64,000 nt of DNA from assembly GCA_946479745.1 (NCBI GenBank), contig CAMLGZ010000014.1, positions 1-64,000 on the forward strand, given 5' to 3'. Position 1 is the stretch's first letter. Every line of letters begins with the position of its first letter. The notes beneath the pieces were generated by a model. The model was given only the letters and a program-made list of their open reading frames with translations, did not search any database and was not told the DNA's origin. Both the position numbers and the translations under genes were made by a program. The stretch is from an uncultured Pseudoxanthomonas sp. (lineage in GTDB: Bacteria; Pseudomonadota; Gammaproteobacteria; Xanthomonadales; Xanthomonadaceae). This document shows positions 9,157-18,797 of the stretch, one piece after another.

Positions 9157-9233
9157 GTTTCCAGTCAATCCTTTAGGCACAGTTCCTGACAACTTGCAGC
9201 AGCCAGCCGGCAGCGCAATTCGGAGCCCTCCCC

Positions 9234-10334
9234 ATGATTTTCGAAACCCTAGACACGTCCGGCCACGAACAGGTGGTGTTCTGCAACAACAAGGACGCAG
9301 GGCTGAAGGCGATCATCGCCATCCACAGCACCGTGCTGGGGCCCGCGCTGGGCGGCGTGCGCATGCGTCCTTACGCAGACACCCAGGCCGCGCTGACCGA
9401 CGCGCTGCGGCTCAGCCGCACCATGACCTACAAGAACGCGCTGGCCGGTCTGAATGTCGGCGGCGGCAAGGCGATCCTGATCGGCGACCCGGCCAAGGAC
9501 AAGACCGAAACCGCGTTCCGCGGCTTCGGCCGCTACGTCGACTCGCTGGGCGGCCGCTACATCACCGCCGAAGACATGGGCACCGACGTCAACGACATGG
9601 AAAACGTCTACCGCGAGACCGAGTACGTGGTCGGCGTGCATCAGGTGCATGGCGGTTCCGGCGATCCGGCTCCGTTCACCGCCTATGGCGCGCTGCAGGG
9701 CCTGATGGCCACGTTGAACAAGAAGTTCGGCAATGAAGAGATCGGCAAGTACAGCTACGCCGTGCAGGGCCTGGGCCATATCGGCATGGAGTTCCTGAAA
9801 CTGCTGAAGGAACGCGGCGCGAAACTCTTCGTGGCCGATCTGAATCCCGCCCTGGTCGAGCGTGCGGTCGAAGAGTACGGCGCCGAAGCGGTCAAGCCCG
9901 ACGAAATCTACGACCTGCCGGTGGACGTATTCTCGCCCTGCGCGATGGAGTACGCGGTCAACGCCGAAACCCTGCCGCGCCTCAAGGCCAAGATCATCTG
10001 CGGCACCGCCAACAACCAGATGTCGCACGTGACCGGCGACGAAGCCGTCAAACGCGGCATCCTGTACGCGCCGGACTACGCGGTGAACGCGGGCGGCGTG
10101 ATGAACGTATCGCTTGAGATCGACGGCTACAACCGCGAACGGGCGATGCGCCTGATGCGCAACATCTACCACAACGTCGGCAATATCTTCGAACTGTCCG
10201 AACGCGAAGGCATCGCGCCGCAGTACGCCGCCGACCGCATCGCCGAAGCGCGCATCGCGTCCATCGGCAAACTGAAGCTGCCGCTGGGACGTACCGCACC
10301 ACGTTTCATGGGACACCTGCGCGGCGAGCACTGA
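9234..10334 (+). CDS. ldh: Leucine dehydrogenase (Glu/Leu/Phe/Val dehydrogenase)
   Basis: 366 residues, the usual length. It oxidatively deaminates leucine and other branched-chain amino acids to 2-oxo acids with NAD. Family signatures are present: [12 protein letters not shown] at the N-terminus, [19 protein letters not shown] with the substrate and catalytic lysines, a Rossmann motif [13 protein letters not shown], and ICGTANNQ. The ATG at 9234 follows a weak ggagccc. Isovaleryl-CoA dehydrogenase follows after 37 bp on the same strand, making this the entry step of leucine breakdown; the terminator-like hairpin upstream may control it. Confidence 0.95.
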   Translation: MIFETLDTSGHEQVVFCNNKDAGLKAIIAIHSTVLGPALGGVRMRPYADTQAALTDALRLSRTMTYKNALAGLNVGGGKAILIGDPAKDKTETAFRGFGRYVDSLGGRYITAEDMGTDVNDMENVYRETEYVVGVHQVHGGSGDPAPFTAYGALQGLMATLNKKFGNEEIGKYSYAVQGLGHIGMEFLKLLKERGAKLFVADLNPALVERAVEEYGAEAVKPDEIYDLPVDVFSPCAMEYAVNAETLPRLKAKIICGTANNQMSHVTGDEAVKRGILYAPDYAVNAGGVMNVSLEIDGYNRERAMRLMRNIYHNVGNIFELSEREGIAPQYAADRIAEARIASIGKLKLPLGRTAPRFMGHLRGEH

Positions 10335-10371
10335 CGCCAGCCGCACAGGCCGCAAAAGGAGGGAGGACCAG

Positions 10372-11544
10372 ATGCGACCCGTTTCAATCCACGCTTTTCC
10401 GTTAGGCGAAGAGATCGACGCCCTGCGCGAGGCGGTACGCCGTTTCGCCGATAGCGAGATCGCGCCGCGCGCCGAAGCGATCGACCACGAGAACGTTTTT
10501 CCACAGGACCTGTGGCCCAAGCTGGGCGAACTGGGCCTGCTGGGCCTGACCGTGCCGGGCGAATACGGCGGCAGCGAGATGGGCTACCTGGCGCATCTGG
10601 TGGCGATGGAGGAGATCTCGCGCGCTTCCGGCTCGGTCGGCCTGAGCTACGTCGCCCATTCCAACCTGTGCGTGTCCAATCTGTACGCCAACGGGACGGA
10701 AGAGCAGCGCCAGAAATACCTGCCAAAACTCTGCAGCGGCGAGTGGAAAGGCGCGCTGGCGATGAGCGAGCCGGGGGCAGGTTCCGATGTGGTCGGTTCT
10801 ATGAGCTGCCGGGCGGAGCTTCGCGGCGATGTCTGGATCGCCAACGGCAACAAGATGTGGATCACCAACGGCCCCGAGGCCGATGTGCTGGTGGTGTACA
10901 TGCGCACCGCGGGCAAGGAATGCGGTTCGAAGTGCATGACCGCCTTCATCGTCGAGAAGGGCATGAAAGGTTTCCGCACCGCGCAGAAACTGGACAAGCT
11001 GGGCATGCGCGGCAGCAATACCTGCGAGCTGGTGTTCGAGGATTGCGAGATTCCAGCCGAAAACGTACTGGGCCAGGTCAATAACGGCGTCAAAGTGCTG
11101 ATGGTCGGCCTCAACACCGAACGTCTGGTAATCAGCGGCGGGCCGCTGGGCATCATGCAGGCAGCGCTGGATGCCGCCCTGCCCTACGTGCGCGAACGCA
11201 GGCAATTCGATGCGGCTATCGGCACCTTCGGCCTGATGCAGGGCAAGATCGCCGACATGTACACGGCGCTGCAGTCCAGCCGCGCCTACGCCTACCAGGT
11301 AGGCCGCGACTACGACGCCGGCCACGTCTCCCGCGCCGCCGCCGCGGGCTGCCTGCTGCATGCATCGGAAGCTTGCGTGCAGGTGGCGCTGGAAGCCATC
11401 CAGGCGCTGGGCGGCAACGGCTATATCAACGAATACCCCACCGGCCGCCTGCTCCGCGACGCCAAGCTGTACGCGATAGGCGCCGGCACCAACGAGATCC
11501 GCCGCATGCTGATAGGCCGCGAGTTGTTCGATGGGCGCGGCTGA
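10372..11544 (+). CDS. ivd: Isovaleryl-CoA dehydrogenase
   Basis: 390 residues with a very strong Shine-Dalgarno (aaaggagggagg). An acyl-CoA dehydrogenase that oxidises isovaleryl-CoA to 3-methylcrotonyl-CoA with FAD, passing electrons to [22 protein letters not shown] and [35 protein letters not shown] signatures are visible in parts. The catalytic Glu is in [13 protein letters not shown] (E250), the position used by IVD (human E254) rather than the near-C-terminal site of other acyl-CoA dehydrogenases, which supports the specific assignment. Also called liuA. It follows ldh in a likely operon. Confidence 0.95.
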   Translation: MRPVSIHAFPLGEEIDALREAVRRFADSEIAPRAEAIDHENVFPQDLWPKLGELGLLGLTVPGEYGGSEMGYLAHLVAMEEISRASGSVGLSYVAHSNLCVSNLYANGTEEQRQKYLPKLCSGEWKGALAMSEPGAGSDVVGSMSCRAELRGDVWIANGNKMWITNGPEADVLVVYMRTAGKECGSKCMTAFIVEKGMKGFRTAQKLDKLGMRGSNTCELVFEDCEIPAENVLGQVNNGVKVLMVGLNTERLVISGGPLGIMQAALDAALPYVRERRQFDAAIGTFGLMQGKIADMYTALQSSRAYAYQVGRDYDAGHVSRAAAAGCLLHASEACVQVALEAIQALGGNGYINEYPTGRLLRDAKLYAIGAGTNEIRRMLIGRELFDGRG

Positions 11545-11649
11545 CCTGTTTACGCGGCACTGCCGCGCGGATTAGCCGAGCTTGGCGCGCTTCGTCGATT
11601 GAGGCTGAGCGATAGATAGGCCGGAGATACATCCTCCGACAAACGGTAA

Positions 11650-11886
11650 AGTCAGGGTACCTACTCCAACGAAGCCGGCGTCCAGGTCCAGGCCTTCGGC
11701 GGTCAGCATTGCTGGCATTGGGCGTGGCTGTCAGTAGGCGCCGCACTCTCCTCCGTCCCAAACCAAACCAACCCGTAAGTTGGCTTTCGCTTGTGCGATG
11801 CAACTGGAGTCGGCCCCTGTTCCGTGACATCGTTTTACGTGTCGCCCGTCACGGTTCCAGCCCCTGTTGTTGAAATTACGGACTAG
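11650..11886 (+). pseudogene. Possible decayed ORF with an in-frame TAA
   Basis: One frame from 11650 to the TAG at 11884 is open except for a single TAA at 11776. It reads like protein on both sides: GTYSNEAGVQVQAFGG and CWHWAWLSVGAALSSV before, VGFRLCDATGVGPC and SFYVSPVTVPAPV after, with codon use like real genes here. There is no start codon after the preceding stop. I do not recognise the family. It could be a gene remnant; chance is possible. The rest of the gap between ivd and the subtilase shows nothing more. Confidence 0.35.
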
Positions 11887-11962
11887 GCGCACGACAGAAC
11901 TTTCCCTCTACGCCCAAGGCTCTCCCCCGAGCTGTTCGTGGGCCGGCACTCAAGGAATGAAG

Positions 11963-14752
11963 ATGTCCCTCTCTCTACGCAAGAAACGCATCGCCTTGGC
12001 GACTGCGTTGGCCGGACTGGCCTGTATCGCTGCCTGGGCGGCGATTTCGATCTCAGGCGGTTCGTTCACCGGCACTTCCACTTCCGACGGATCCGGCGAC
12101 GGCACGGCCCTCTCCGCAGCTGTTGCGGGCAATACGATCGGAGGTAGCGACGCGGCTTTGACCGCTGTAGACGATCGGCCACGGACGCACATCGTGGTGT
12201 TCCGCGATGCGCCATTGGCGACCTACCAAGGCAGCGTTGCCGGCATCGCCAAACCCGCCCGCAAGGGCAACGGACGCGGCCGGATCGATGTCGCCAGCCC
12301 GCAGGCGCGTGCCTATGTGAAGCATCTGGAAGACAAGCAGCGCGGCTACGAGGGTCGTATCGACCGGGCATTGGGCCGCCAAGTGAAGGTGACCCAGCGC
12401 ATGCAGCACGCGCTCAATGCGATCGTCACCACGATGTCGCCGCTGGAGGCCGAGGCCATCGGCCGGCTGCCCGAAGTGCAACTGGTCGAAGCCTATCGCG
12501 AATATGCGCTGGATACCGATATCAGTCCCCAACTGATCGGTGCGACCACGGTCTGGAACGGCATCTCCTTGCCATTGGGCGACGGCCCGGATCGCACGCG
12601 CGGCGAAGGCGTGGTGGTCGGCATCATCGATACCGGCATCAACTTCGGCAGCCCGTCGTTCGCGGCGGTGGATCCAGTGGACGGCTACGTGCACACCAAT
12701 CCAAACGGATCGGGCAACTACCTCGGCACCTGCGCACCGGGCGGCGTGGATGCCGGTCGCTGCAACGACAAGCTGATCGGCGGCTACGATTTCATCTGCG
12801 GCGTCGGCGCACCGGCGAACGCTTGTGGCGTCGCCGGCTTGCGCGAAGAACCCGGCTTCGGCGATACCAACGGTCACGGCAGCCACACCGCCTCGACCGC
12901 TGCAGGCGATAGCCGTCCCACGACGTTCAATGGAAGTCAGGTCACTATTTCCGGCGTCGCACCGCGCGCCAATCTGATCGCCTACGACGTCTGCTACACC
13001 ACCATTTCCACCGGTCAGGGGTCTTGCCCCAACGTGTCTTCGGTAGCGGCCGTGAACCAGGCGATCGCCGACGGCGTTGACGTGATCAACTTCTCCATCG
13101 GCGGCGGCGCGGCACCGTGGAACGACGCGGTCTCGCTGGCGTTCCTCAACGCCAGCAATGCGGGCGTGTTCGTTGCGACTTCCGCAGGCAACTCTGGACC
13201 AGGTGCCGCAACACTGGGCCATGTCGAGCCCTGGACCCTGTCCTCGGCCGCCTCGCGCCATCGCCTGGGCGGGTTCACCTCGGTGCTTACCGTCAGCGGG
13301 CCGGGCACGCCGCCTGCGGACCTGCAGCGGATCCTGCTCAGCCCTGGCTCCGGTGGCGTCGGCCTGCAGGCACCGTTGCCCGCAACGACTCCTCTGGTCG
13401 TCAGCCCCCTGTTCAATGCCGCCAATGACGGCTGCGGCCCTTATGCCGCCGGCCAGTTCCAGAATGCGATCGCGGTGATCCGCCGCGGCACCTGCTCGTT
13501 CTCGATCAAGACCAACAATGCGGCCGCCGCAGGCGCGCTGGCGGTAGTGCTCGCGAACAACACAACGGGAGGCATCAGTCCCAGCGTTCCCGGAACCACG
13601 ATTCCGGCGTTCGGCGTGACCCAGGCCGTCGGCAATGCCCTTCGCGATTTTGCCCAAGCCAACGGCGGCGCCACCGCGGCCATCAACGTGGCGCCCAATG
13701 CCATCGATGCGCTTGCCGACTTCAGCTCGCGCGGCCCGGGCGGGTTCGATGTGTTGAAGCCGGACCTCAGCGCGCCGGGCATCGATGTGGTGGCGGCGTA
13801 TGCCGGCTCGACGCTCACCGGCTTCGAGAACTTGACGGCTGCGATCAGCGGCACTTCGATGGCCTCGCCGCACACCGCTGGCGCCGCTGCACTGATGCGC
13901 CAGTTGCATCCGTCCTGGACCGTCCCGGAAATCAAGTCGGCATTGACCATGACCGCTACCCGCAGCGTGCTGCTGGAAGACCAGGTCACCCCGGCGGACG
14001 CGCATGCGGCAGGTTCGGGACGACTGCAAGTCGACCTTGCGGCACGCGCAGGGTTGGTCCTCGACGAGACCACGGCCCGGTTCATCGCTGCCAATCCGGC
14101 AGCCGGTGGAGAAGCGTCGGCGTTGAATCTGGCTGCGATCCAGAAGGCCAACTGCACCAATGCCTGCTTCTTCGTGCGCACGTTCCGCAGCACCCTGCCG
14201 TACAAGCACCAGTGGCGCCTGAAGCTGCAGGGCTTTTCCGGCACCGTCGAGCCGGCGAGTCTGGCCTTGAAGCCGGGTGAATCACGCGAGGTGCTGATCA
14301 CGATCAAAAACACCACTGCACCTGCGGACGGCAGTTTCCGCTTCGGCTCGATCGAGATCGCCCCAAGCAACTCGGCCAATGGCAACCTGTCCCTGCCGTC
14401 ACTGCACATGCCGATCGCACTGCGGGTTCCGCCGCCGCCGCCGGCTTCGACGATTCCGCTTGCCAATGGCGTGCCGACTGCCGTGTCCGGCACCGCGGGT
14501 AGCCAGACGTACTACAGCCTGGTGGTTCCGGCGGGGGCGAGCCAGGTCAGCTTCGTCATGCAGGGCGGTACCGGCGATGCCGATTTGTACGTGAAGTGGG
14601 GCGAAGCACCGACCTCCTCCATCGACTGCGGCTCGGAAACCGGCTCCAACAACGAGACCTGCACGCTGGTGGCCAAGCCCGGTACCTATTACGTACGGAT
14701 CGCGGGCTTCACCGCCTACGCGGGCGCGACGCTCACGGGCAGCTACCAGTAA
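11963..14752 (+). CDS. Secreted subtilisin-like (S8) serine protease with PA and PPC domains
   Basis: 929 residues from the ATG at 11963, 7 nt after aagga; an ATG two codons earlier and an open frame to 11867 are less likely. Order: signal peptide (about 1-29), an I9-like propeptide (HIVVFRDAPL, later ALNAIVTTMSP), the S8 catalytic domain with Asp223 (VVGIIDTGIN), His305 (NGHGSHTAS) and Ser632 (ISGTSMASPH). A PA domain is inserted between His and Ser (AIAVIRRGTCSFSIKTNNA). A beta-sandwich region follows, then a C-terminal PPC domain (GTAGSQTYYSLVVPAG, GTGDADLYVKWG, PGTYYVRIAGF). It is an extracellular protease of the type common in predatory and plant-associated xanthomonads. It is monocistronic, with a terminator just downstream. 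Confidence 0.93.
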   Translation: MSLSLRKKRIALATALAGLACIAAWAAISISGGSFTGTSTSDGSGDGTALSAAVAGNTIGGSDAALTAVDDRPRTHIVVFRDAPLATYQGSVAGIAKPARKGNGRGRIDVASPQARAYVKHLEDKQRGYEGRIDRALGRQVKVTQRMQHALNAIVTTMSPLEAEAIGRLPEVQLVEAYREYALDTDISPQLIGATTVWNGISLPLGDGPDRTRGEGVVVGIIDTGINFGSPSFAAVDPVDGYVHTNPNGSGNYLGTCAPGGVDAGRCNDKLIGGYDFICGVGAPANACGVAGLREEPGFGDTNGHGSHTASTAAGDSRPTTFNGSQVTISGVAPRANLIAYDVCYTTISTGQGSCPNVSSVAAVNQAIADGVDVINFSIGGGAAPWNDAVSLAFLNASNAGVFVATSAGNSGPGAATLGHVEPWTLSSAASRHRLGGFTSVLTVSGPGTPPADLQRILLSPGSGGVGLQAPLPATTPLVVSPLFNAANDGCGPYAAGQFQNAIAVIRRGTCSFSIKTNNAAAAGALAVVLANNTTGGISPSVPGTTIPAFGVTQAVGNALRDFAQANGGATAAINVAPNAIDALADFSSRGPGGFDVLKPDLSAPGIDVVAAYAGSTLTGFENLTAAISGTSMASPHTAGAAALMRQLHPSWTVPEIKSALTMTATRSVLLEDQVTPADAHAAGSGRLQVDLAARAGLVLDETTARFIAANPAAGGEASALNLAAIQKANCTNACFFVRTFRSTLPYKHQWRLKLQGFSGTVEPASLALKPGESREVLITIKNTTAPADGSFRFGSIEIAPSNSANGNLSLPSLHMPIALRVPPPPPASTIPLANGVPTAVSGTAGSQTYYSLVVPAGASQVSFVMQGGTGDADLYVKWGEAPTSSIDCGSETGSNNETCTLVAKPGTYYVRIAGFTAYAGATLTGSYQ

Positions 14753-14776
14753 TCCAGAACCAACGCGGCACCCTTC

Positions 14777-14807
14777 AGGGCCCGGAGCAATCCGGGCCCT
14801 TTCTTTT
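14777..14807 (+). terminator. Rho-independent terminator after the S8 protease
   Basis: A perfect 9-bp GC-rich stem (agggcccgg/ccgggccct) with a 6-nt loop is followed by ttctttt, 24 bp after the protease stop. Confidence 0.9.
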
Positions 14808-14895
14808 GCGCACGATGTCCATGCCCGGCATCCATGGACATGCGGGGTTACGCCGCTTCCCGCATAATTGAACGTTCACCCCACTGGAGCCTCCC

Positions 14896-16071
14896 ATGTC
14901 CGATATCGTCATCGCCGCCGCCAAGCGCACCGCGATAGGTTCTTTCCTTGGCCAGTTCACTGGCGTGCCCACGCCCACGCTGGGAGCCACCGCGATCCAG
15001 GCCGCGCTGGAGCAATCCGGCGTGCCGGCGGCGGACGTTTCCGAAGTGATCATGGGCTGCGTGCTGCCGGCCAACCTGGGCCAGGCCCCCGCCCGCCAGG
15101 CCTCGCTGGCCGCCGGCCTGCCGACTTCCACCGGCTGCACCACCATCAACAAGGTCTGCGGTTCGGGCATGAAGGCGATCATGCTGGGCCACGATCTGAT
15201 CAAGGCGGGTTCGGCCATGATAGTGATTGCAGGCGGCATGGAATCGATGACCAACGCCCCGCACATGATTCCCAACTCGCGCACCGGCAACCGCTTCGGC
15301 AACTTCCAGGCCGTGGACCATATGTCCTGGGATGGACTGGTCAATCCTTATGACGGCCAGGCCATGGGCGTATTCGCCGACGCCACCGCCGAAAAGCATG
15401 GCTTCACCCGCGAGGCGCAGGACGCCTACAGCATCGAATCGGCCACGCGCGCCCAGGCCGCGCAGAAGTCCGGCGCGTTCGACGACGAAATCGTTCCGGT
15501 GAAGGTCGTTACCCGCAAGGGCGAAGTGGAATACGCCACCGACGAGCAGCCCGGCAAGTCCGACATCAGCAAGATCCCGACCCTGAAGCCCGCCTTCAAC
15601 AAGAACGGCACCGTGACCGCCGCCAGTTCCTCCAGCATCTCCGACGGTGCCGCAGCCACCGTGCTGCTGAGCGCCGAAGAAGCGGCCAAGCGCGGAATCG
15701 CCCCGCTGGCGCGCATCGTCGGCCACAGCACCTTCTCCCAGGAACCGCAGTGGTTCACCACCGCGCCGGTCGGAGCCATCGAAAAGCTGCTGAAGCAGGT
15801 GGGTTGGACGGTAGATGAAGTGGACTTGTTCGAAATCAACGAAGCCTTCGCCGTGGTGGCCATGACCCCGATCAAGGAGCTGGGCATTCCCCACGCCAAG
15901 GTCAACGTCAACGGTGGCGCCACGGCGCTGGGCCACCCCATCGGCGCCTCCGGGGCCCGGCTGGTGGTCACCCTGGTCCATGCCCTGCGCAAGCGCGGCG
16001 GCAAGCGGGGCATCGCCTCGCTCTGCATCGGCGGCGGCGAGGCGACTGCCATCGCGATCGAAGTCTTGTAA
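14896..16071 (+). CDS. Acetyl-CoA C-acetyltransferase (thiolase)
   Basis: 391 residues, the standard biosynthetic/degradative thiolase length. The nucleophile Cys88 lies in INKVCGSGMKA; the C-terminal HGGATALGHPIGASGAR-type loop is present as NVNGGATALGHPIGASG, and the second catalytic Cys is in LCIGGGEATA. It cleaves acetoacetyl-CoA to two acetyl-CoA or runs in reverse, and would finish leucine and ketone-body breakdown. The ATG at 14896 follows ggagcc. It stands alone between the protease and lipoprotein genes. Whether to call it atoB, phaA or a PaaJ/FadA paralogue cannot be settled here. Confidence 0.92.
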   Translation: MSDIVIAAAKRTAIGSFLGQFTGVPTPTLGATAIQAALEQSGVPAADVSEVIMGCVLPANLGQAPARQASLAAGLPTSTGCTTINKVCGSGMKAIMLGHDLIKAGSAMIVIAGGMESMTNAPHMIPNSRTGNRFGNFQAVDHMSWDGLVNPYDGQAMGVFADATAEKHGFTREAQDAYSIESATRAQAAQKSGAFDDEIVPVKVVTRKGEVEYATDEQPGKSDISKIPTLKPAFNKNGTVTAASSSSISDGAAATVLLSAEEAAKRGIAPLARIVGHSTFSQEPQWFTTAPVGAIEKLLKQVGWTVDEVDLFEINEAFAVVAMTPIKELGIPHAKVNVNGGATALGHPIGASGARLVVTLVHALRKRGGKRGIASLCIGGGEATAIAIEVL

Positions 16072-16130
16072 GAAAACAAGGCGTTATGTTACGTTTAACG
16101 AGGCGTTGACAAAAATAACTGCGCAACCGC

Positions 16131-16158
16131 TTGACAGCCCAATCCGGATTGTCATCAT
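16131..16158 (+). promoter_or_regulatory. Sigma-70-like promoter of the first alanine-rich lipoprotein
   Basis: A perfect -35 ttgaca (16131-16136) and a 16-bp spacer precede catcat (16153-16158, 4 of 6 matches to the -10). A second ttgaca at 16106 has no good -10. The leader to the ATG at 16211 is about 45 nt. Confidence 0.45.
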
Positions 16159-16210
16159 GTCACCGGCGCGCAATAGCGCGTTGCCAACTAAACGACGAGG
16201 AAATTCACAA

Positions 16211-16552
16211 ATGACCATCAACAAGACGCTGATCGCGCTGGCTCTGGGCCTGGCCCTGGCCGCTTGCTCCAACAAAGAGCAGGCTGCTGACGCCGCGACC
16301 GACGCTGCCGCCACGGCTACCGAAGCCCAGGCTGCTGCTGACGCCGCCGCCGCTACCGGCGCTGCCACGGCCGATGCCGCCCAGACCTCCGCTGACGCCG
16401 CCGCTCAGGCTGCTGACGCTGCTGCCACCGCCGCTACCGACGCTGCTGCTGCTCCGACCGCCGCTGCTGCCGACGCCGCTGCCGACACGGCCGGTGCCGC
16501 TGCCGACACGGCCGAGAAGGCTAAGGACGCTACGGAAGAAGCCAAGAAGTAA
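16211..16552 (+). CDS. Small alanine-rich lipoprotein, Lpp-like (first of a pair)
   Basis: 113 residues. The signal peptide ends in a lipobox with the lipidated Cys at residue 19 (LALAAC). The mature part is almost entirely Ala with regularly spaced Asp, Thr, Gln and Glu (units like AADAAA), predicted as one long helix, and ends in EEAKK. The start at 16211 is set by the signal peptide and gagg upstream; the open frame from 15914 is not real. The architecture resembles Braun lipoprotein, whose C-terminal Lys is linked to peptidoglycan, but no homology is claimed. It has its own promoter and a strong terminator. Confidence 0.85.
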   Translation: MTINKTLIALALGLALAACSNKEQAADAATDAAATATEAQAAADAAAATGAATADAAQTSADAAAQAADAAATAATDAAAAPTAAAADAAADTAGAAADTAEKAKDATEEAKK

Positions 16553-16590
16553 TACCGAAAGGTATCGCTTCAACCTAGCGTAAAATGCGA

Positions 16591-16621
16591 AAGGCCACCG
16601 GTGCATACCGGTGGCCTTTTT
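16591..16621 (+). terminator. Rho-independent terminator
   Basis: The perfect stem aaggccaccggt/accggtggcctt with a 4-nt loop runs straight into a T run, 38 bp after the first alanine-rich lipoprotein gene. Confidence 0.93.
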
Positions 16622-16703
16622 CAGTAACAGGCCGAGGGGATGGCTCACCAGACTCCGCCTGCATTGCCGATCTGTTGTACCCATCCACTTCCGGAGATAA
16701 ACC

Positions 16704-17060
16704 ATGAAGACCAAATTCATCATCCTGCTCGCTGCTTCCGTTCTGGCCCTGAGCGCCTGCAAGAAGAGCGAATCGACCGACGCCGCTGCAACCGACGCCG
16801 CTGCCGCTGCCGACCAGGCCGCTGCTGAGGCCGGCCAGGCCGCGACCGCCGCTGGCGACGCCGCTACCGCTGCTGCCGATGCGACCGCCGCAGCCGCGAC
16901 CGATGCCGCTGCTGCCACCAGCTCCGCTGCCGAAACCACCGAAAACGCTGCGCAGGAAGCAACGGCAAAGACCGCTGATGCGGTTTCCGACGCTGCCCAG
17001 GCCACCGCCGACAAGGCTGCTGAAGTCGCCGACAAGGCCGAAGAAGCCGCCAAGAAGTAA
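16704..17060 (+). CDS. Small alanine-rich lipoprotein, Lpp-like (second of a pair)
   Basis: 118 residues, ATG at 16704 after ggag. Signal peptide with lipobox LSAC, Cys at residue 19, as in its neighbour. The mature part is an Ala-rich helix ([18 protein letters not shown]) whose end is more Lys-rich ([22 protein letters not shown]), giving a coiled-coil-like pattern. It is clearly a diverged paralogue of the gene at 16211 and transcribed separately. Both end in Lys-Lys. A structural outer-membrane or periplasmic role is inference. Confidence 0.85.
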   Translation: MKTKFIILLAASVLALSACKKSESTDAAATDAAAAADQAAAEAGQAATAAGDAATAAADATAAAATDAAAATSSAAETTENAAQEATAKTADAVSDAAQATADKAAEVADKAEEAAKK

Positions 17061-17091
17061 TCCCGCTGGCTTCGGCCAACGACAGCAACAC

Positions 17092-17121
17092 CGACAAGGC
17101 CCGCTTCTGCGGGCCTTGTCG
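17092..17121 (+). terminator. Hairpin after the second lipoprotein gene
   Basis: A 13-bp perfect stem (cgacaaggcccgc/gcgggccttgtcg) with a 4-nt loop lies 31 bp after the stop. There is no T run, so termination may be imperfect and liuB at 17186 may receive read-through. Confidence 0.55.
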
Positions 17122-17185
17122 CATCTGGGGCTTTGGCGGGAACGGGTTGTATCCTTGTGTACTCTCTACAGCAGGCGTCGACGGC

Positions 17186-18793
17186 ATGTCGGTACTGACT
17201 TCGCAACTCGATCCGCGTTCCACCGAATTCACCGACAACGTCGCCTACCATCGTGCCCTGGTGGAAGAACTGGACCGCCGCCTGGCACGCGCGGCCGACG
17301 GCGGCGGCGAGAAGGCCCGCAACAAGCACACCGAGCGCGGCAAACTGCTGCCGCGCGACCGCATCGCCGCCCTGCTCGACCCGGGCTCTCCCTTTCTGGA
17401 AATTGCCCCGCTCGCCGCCGAAGGCATGTACGACGACGCGGCCCCGGGCGCCGGCATGGTCGCCGGCATCGGCCGGGTGCAGGGCCTGGAAGTGGTGGTG
17501 GTGGCCAACGATGCCACGGTCAAGGGCGGCACCTATTTCCCGATGACGGTAAAGAAGCATCTGCGCGCGCAGGAAGTCGCGCGCGAGAACCGCCTGCCCT
17601 GCATCTACCTGGTCGACTCCGGCGGCGCCTTCCTGCCGCTGCAGGACGAAGTCTTCCCGGATCGCGAGCATTTCGGCCGCATCTTCTACAACCAGGCACG
17701 GCTCAGCGCGGAGAACATCCCGCAGATCGCCGTGGTCATGGGCAGCTGCACCGCTGGCGGCGCCTACGTGCCGGCGATGTGCGACGAAAGCATCATCGTC
17801 AAGGAACAAGGCACCATCTTCCTGGGCGGCCCGCCGCTGGTGAAGGCCGCAACCGGCGAGGTGGTCGACGCGGAAGCTCTGGGCGGCGCCGACGTGCACA
17901 CCAGCGTGTCAGGGGTAGCGGATCATTTCGCCGAGGACGACCGCGATGCGCTGCAGATCGCGCGCAACCTGGTCGGCAACCTCAACCGCCGCAAAGTCCT
18001 TCCGCTGGCGGTGCGCGAGCCGCAGGAACCGCTGTTCGCGGCGCAGGAGCTGTACGGCATCGTGCCGAAGGACACCCGGCGTCCGTTCGATATCCGCGAA
18101 GTGATCGCGCGCATCGTCGACGGTTCGCGTTTCGACGAGTTCAAAGCGCGCTACGGCAAGACCCTGATCACCGGCTTCGCCCATCTGCACGGCTACCCGG
18201 TGGGCATCATCGCCAACAACGGCATCCTGTTCGCCGAAAGCGCGCTGAAGGGCGCGCATTTCATAGAACTGTGCAACCAGCGCGGCATTCCGCTGGTGTT
18301 CCTGCAGAACATCACCGGCTTCATGGTCGGCAAGAAATACGAAAACGCCGGTATCGCCAAGGACGGGGCCAAGATGGTCACCGCGGTGGCCTGTTCGTCG
18401 GTGCCCAAGTTCACGGTGGTGATCGGCGGCAGCTTCGGCGCCGGCAATTACGCCATGTGCGGCCGCGCTTACGGCGCCCGCTTCCTGTGGATGTGGCCCA
18501 ACGCGCGCATCAGCGTAATGGGCGGCGAGCAGGCCGCCAGCGTGCTGGCCACGGTCAAGCGCGACGGCATCGAAGCGTCCGGCAGGGAATGGTCGGCCGA
18601 GCAGGAAGAGGCCTTCAAGGCGCCGATCCGCGAGCAGTACGAATCCCAGGGCAGTCCGTGGTACGCCACTGCGCGTCTGTGGGACGACGGCATCATCGAC
18701 CCGGCCGACACGCGCCGCGTGCTGGGGCTGGCGATCTCCGCCTCGTTGAATGCGCCCATAGAGCCGGCGAAGTTCGGCGTGTTCCGGATGTAG
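17186..18793 (+). CDS. liuB: Methylcrotonyl-CoA carboxylase, carboxyltransferase (beta) subunit
   Basis: 535 residues from the ATG at 17186, the usual length for MccB/LiuB; the frame opens at a TTG at 17147 without support. Carboxyltransferase features are seen: [61 protein letters not shown], and a second half with [12 protein letters not shown] and [14 protein letters not shown]. It carboxylates 3-methylcrotonyl-CoA using carboxybiotin carried by LiuD (25443). The two subunit genes are normally close but here lie 6.6 kb apart, separated by unrelated genes. An SDR gene follows after 4 bp. Confidence 0.95.
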   Translation: MSVLTSQLDPRSTEFTDNVAYHRALVEELDRRLARAADGGGEKARNKHTERGKLLPRDRIAALLDPGSPFLEIAPLAAEGMYDDAAPGAGMVAGIGRVQGLEVVVVANDATVKGGTYFPMTVKKHLRAQEVARENRLPCIYLVDSGGAFLPLQDEVFPDREHFGRIFYNQARLSAENIPQIAVVMGSCTAGGAYVPAMCDESIIVKEQGTIFLGGPPLVKAATGEVVDAEALGGADVHTSVSGVADHFAEDDRDALQIARNLVGNLNRRKVLPLAVREPQEPLFAAQELYGIVPKDTRRPFDIREVIARIVDGSRFDEFKARYGKTLITGFAHLHGYPVGIIANNGILFAESALKGAHFIELCNQRGIPLVFLQNITGFMVGKKYENAGIAKDGAKMVTAVACSSVPKFTVVIGGSFGAGNYAMCGRAYGARFLWMWPNARISVMGGEQAASVLATVKRDGIEASGREWSAEQEEAFKAPIREQYESQGSPWYATARLWDDGIIDPADTRRVLGLAISASLNAPIEPAKFGVFRM

Positions 18794-18797
18794 GCGG

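Noticed and set aside
12053..14209. 718-residue minus-strand open frame across the subtilase
   Set aside because: Antisense shadow of a protease with a complete catalytic triad; the translation shows no domain.
16205..17899. 564-residue minus-strand open frame over the lipoproteins and liuB
   Set aside because: The Ala-codon repeats of the lipoproteins translate to Ser/Ala/Val runs on the other strand; no domain or start signal.
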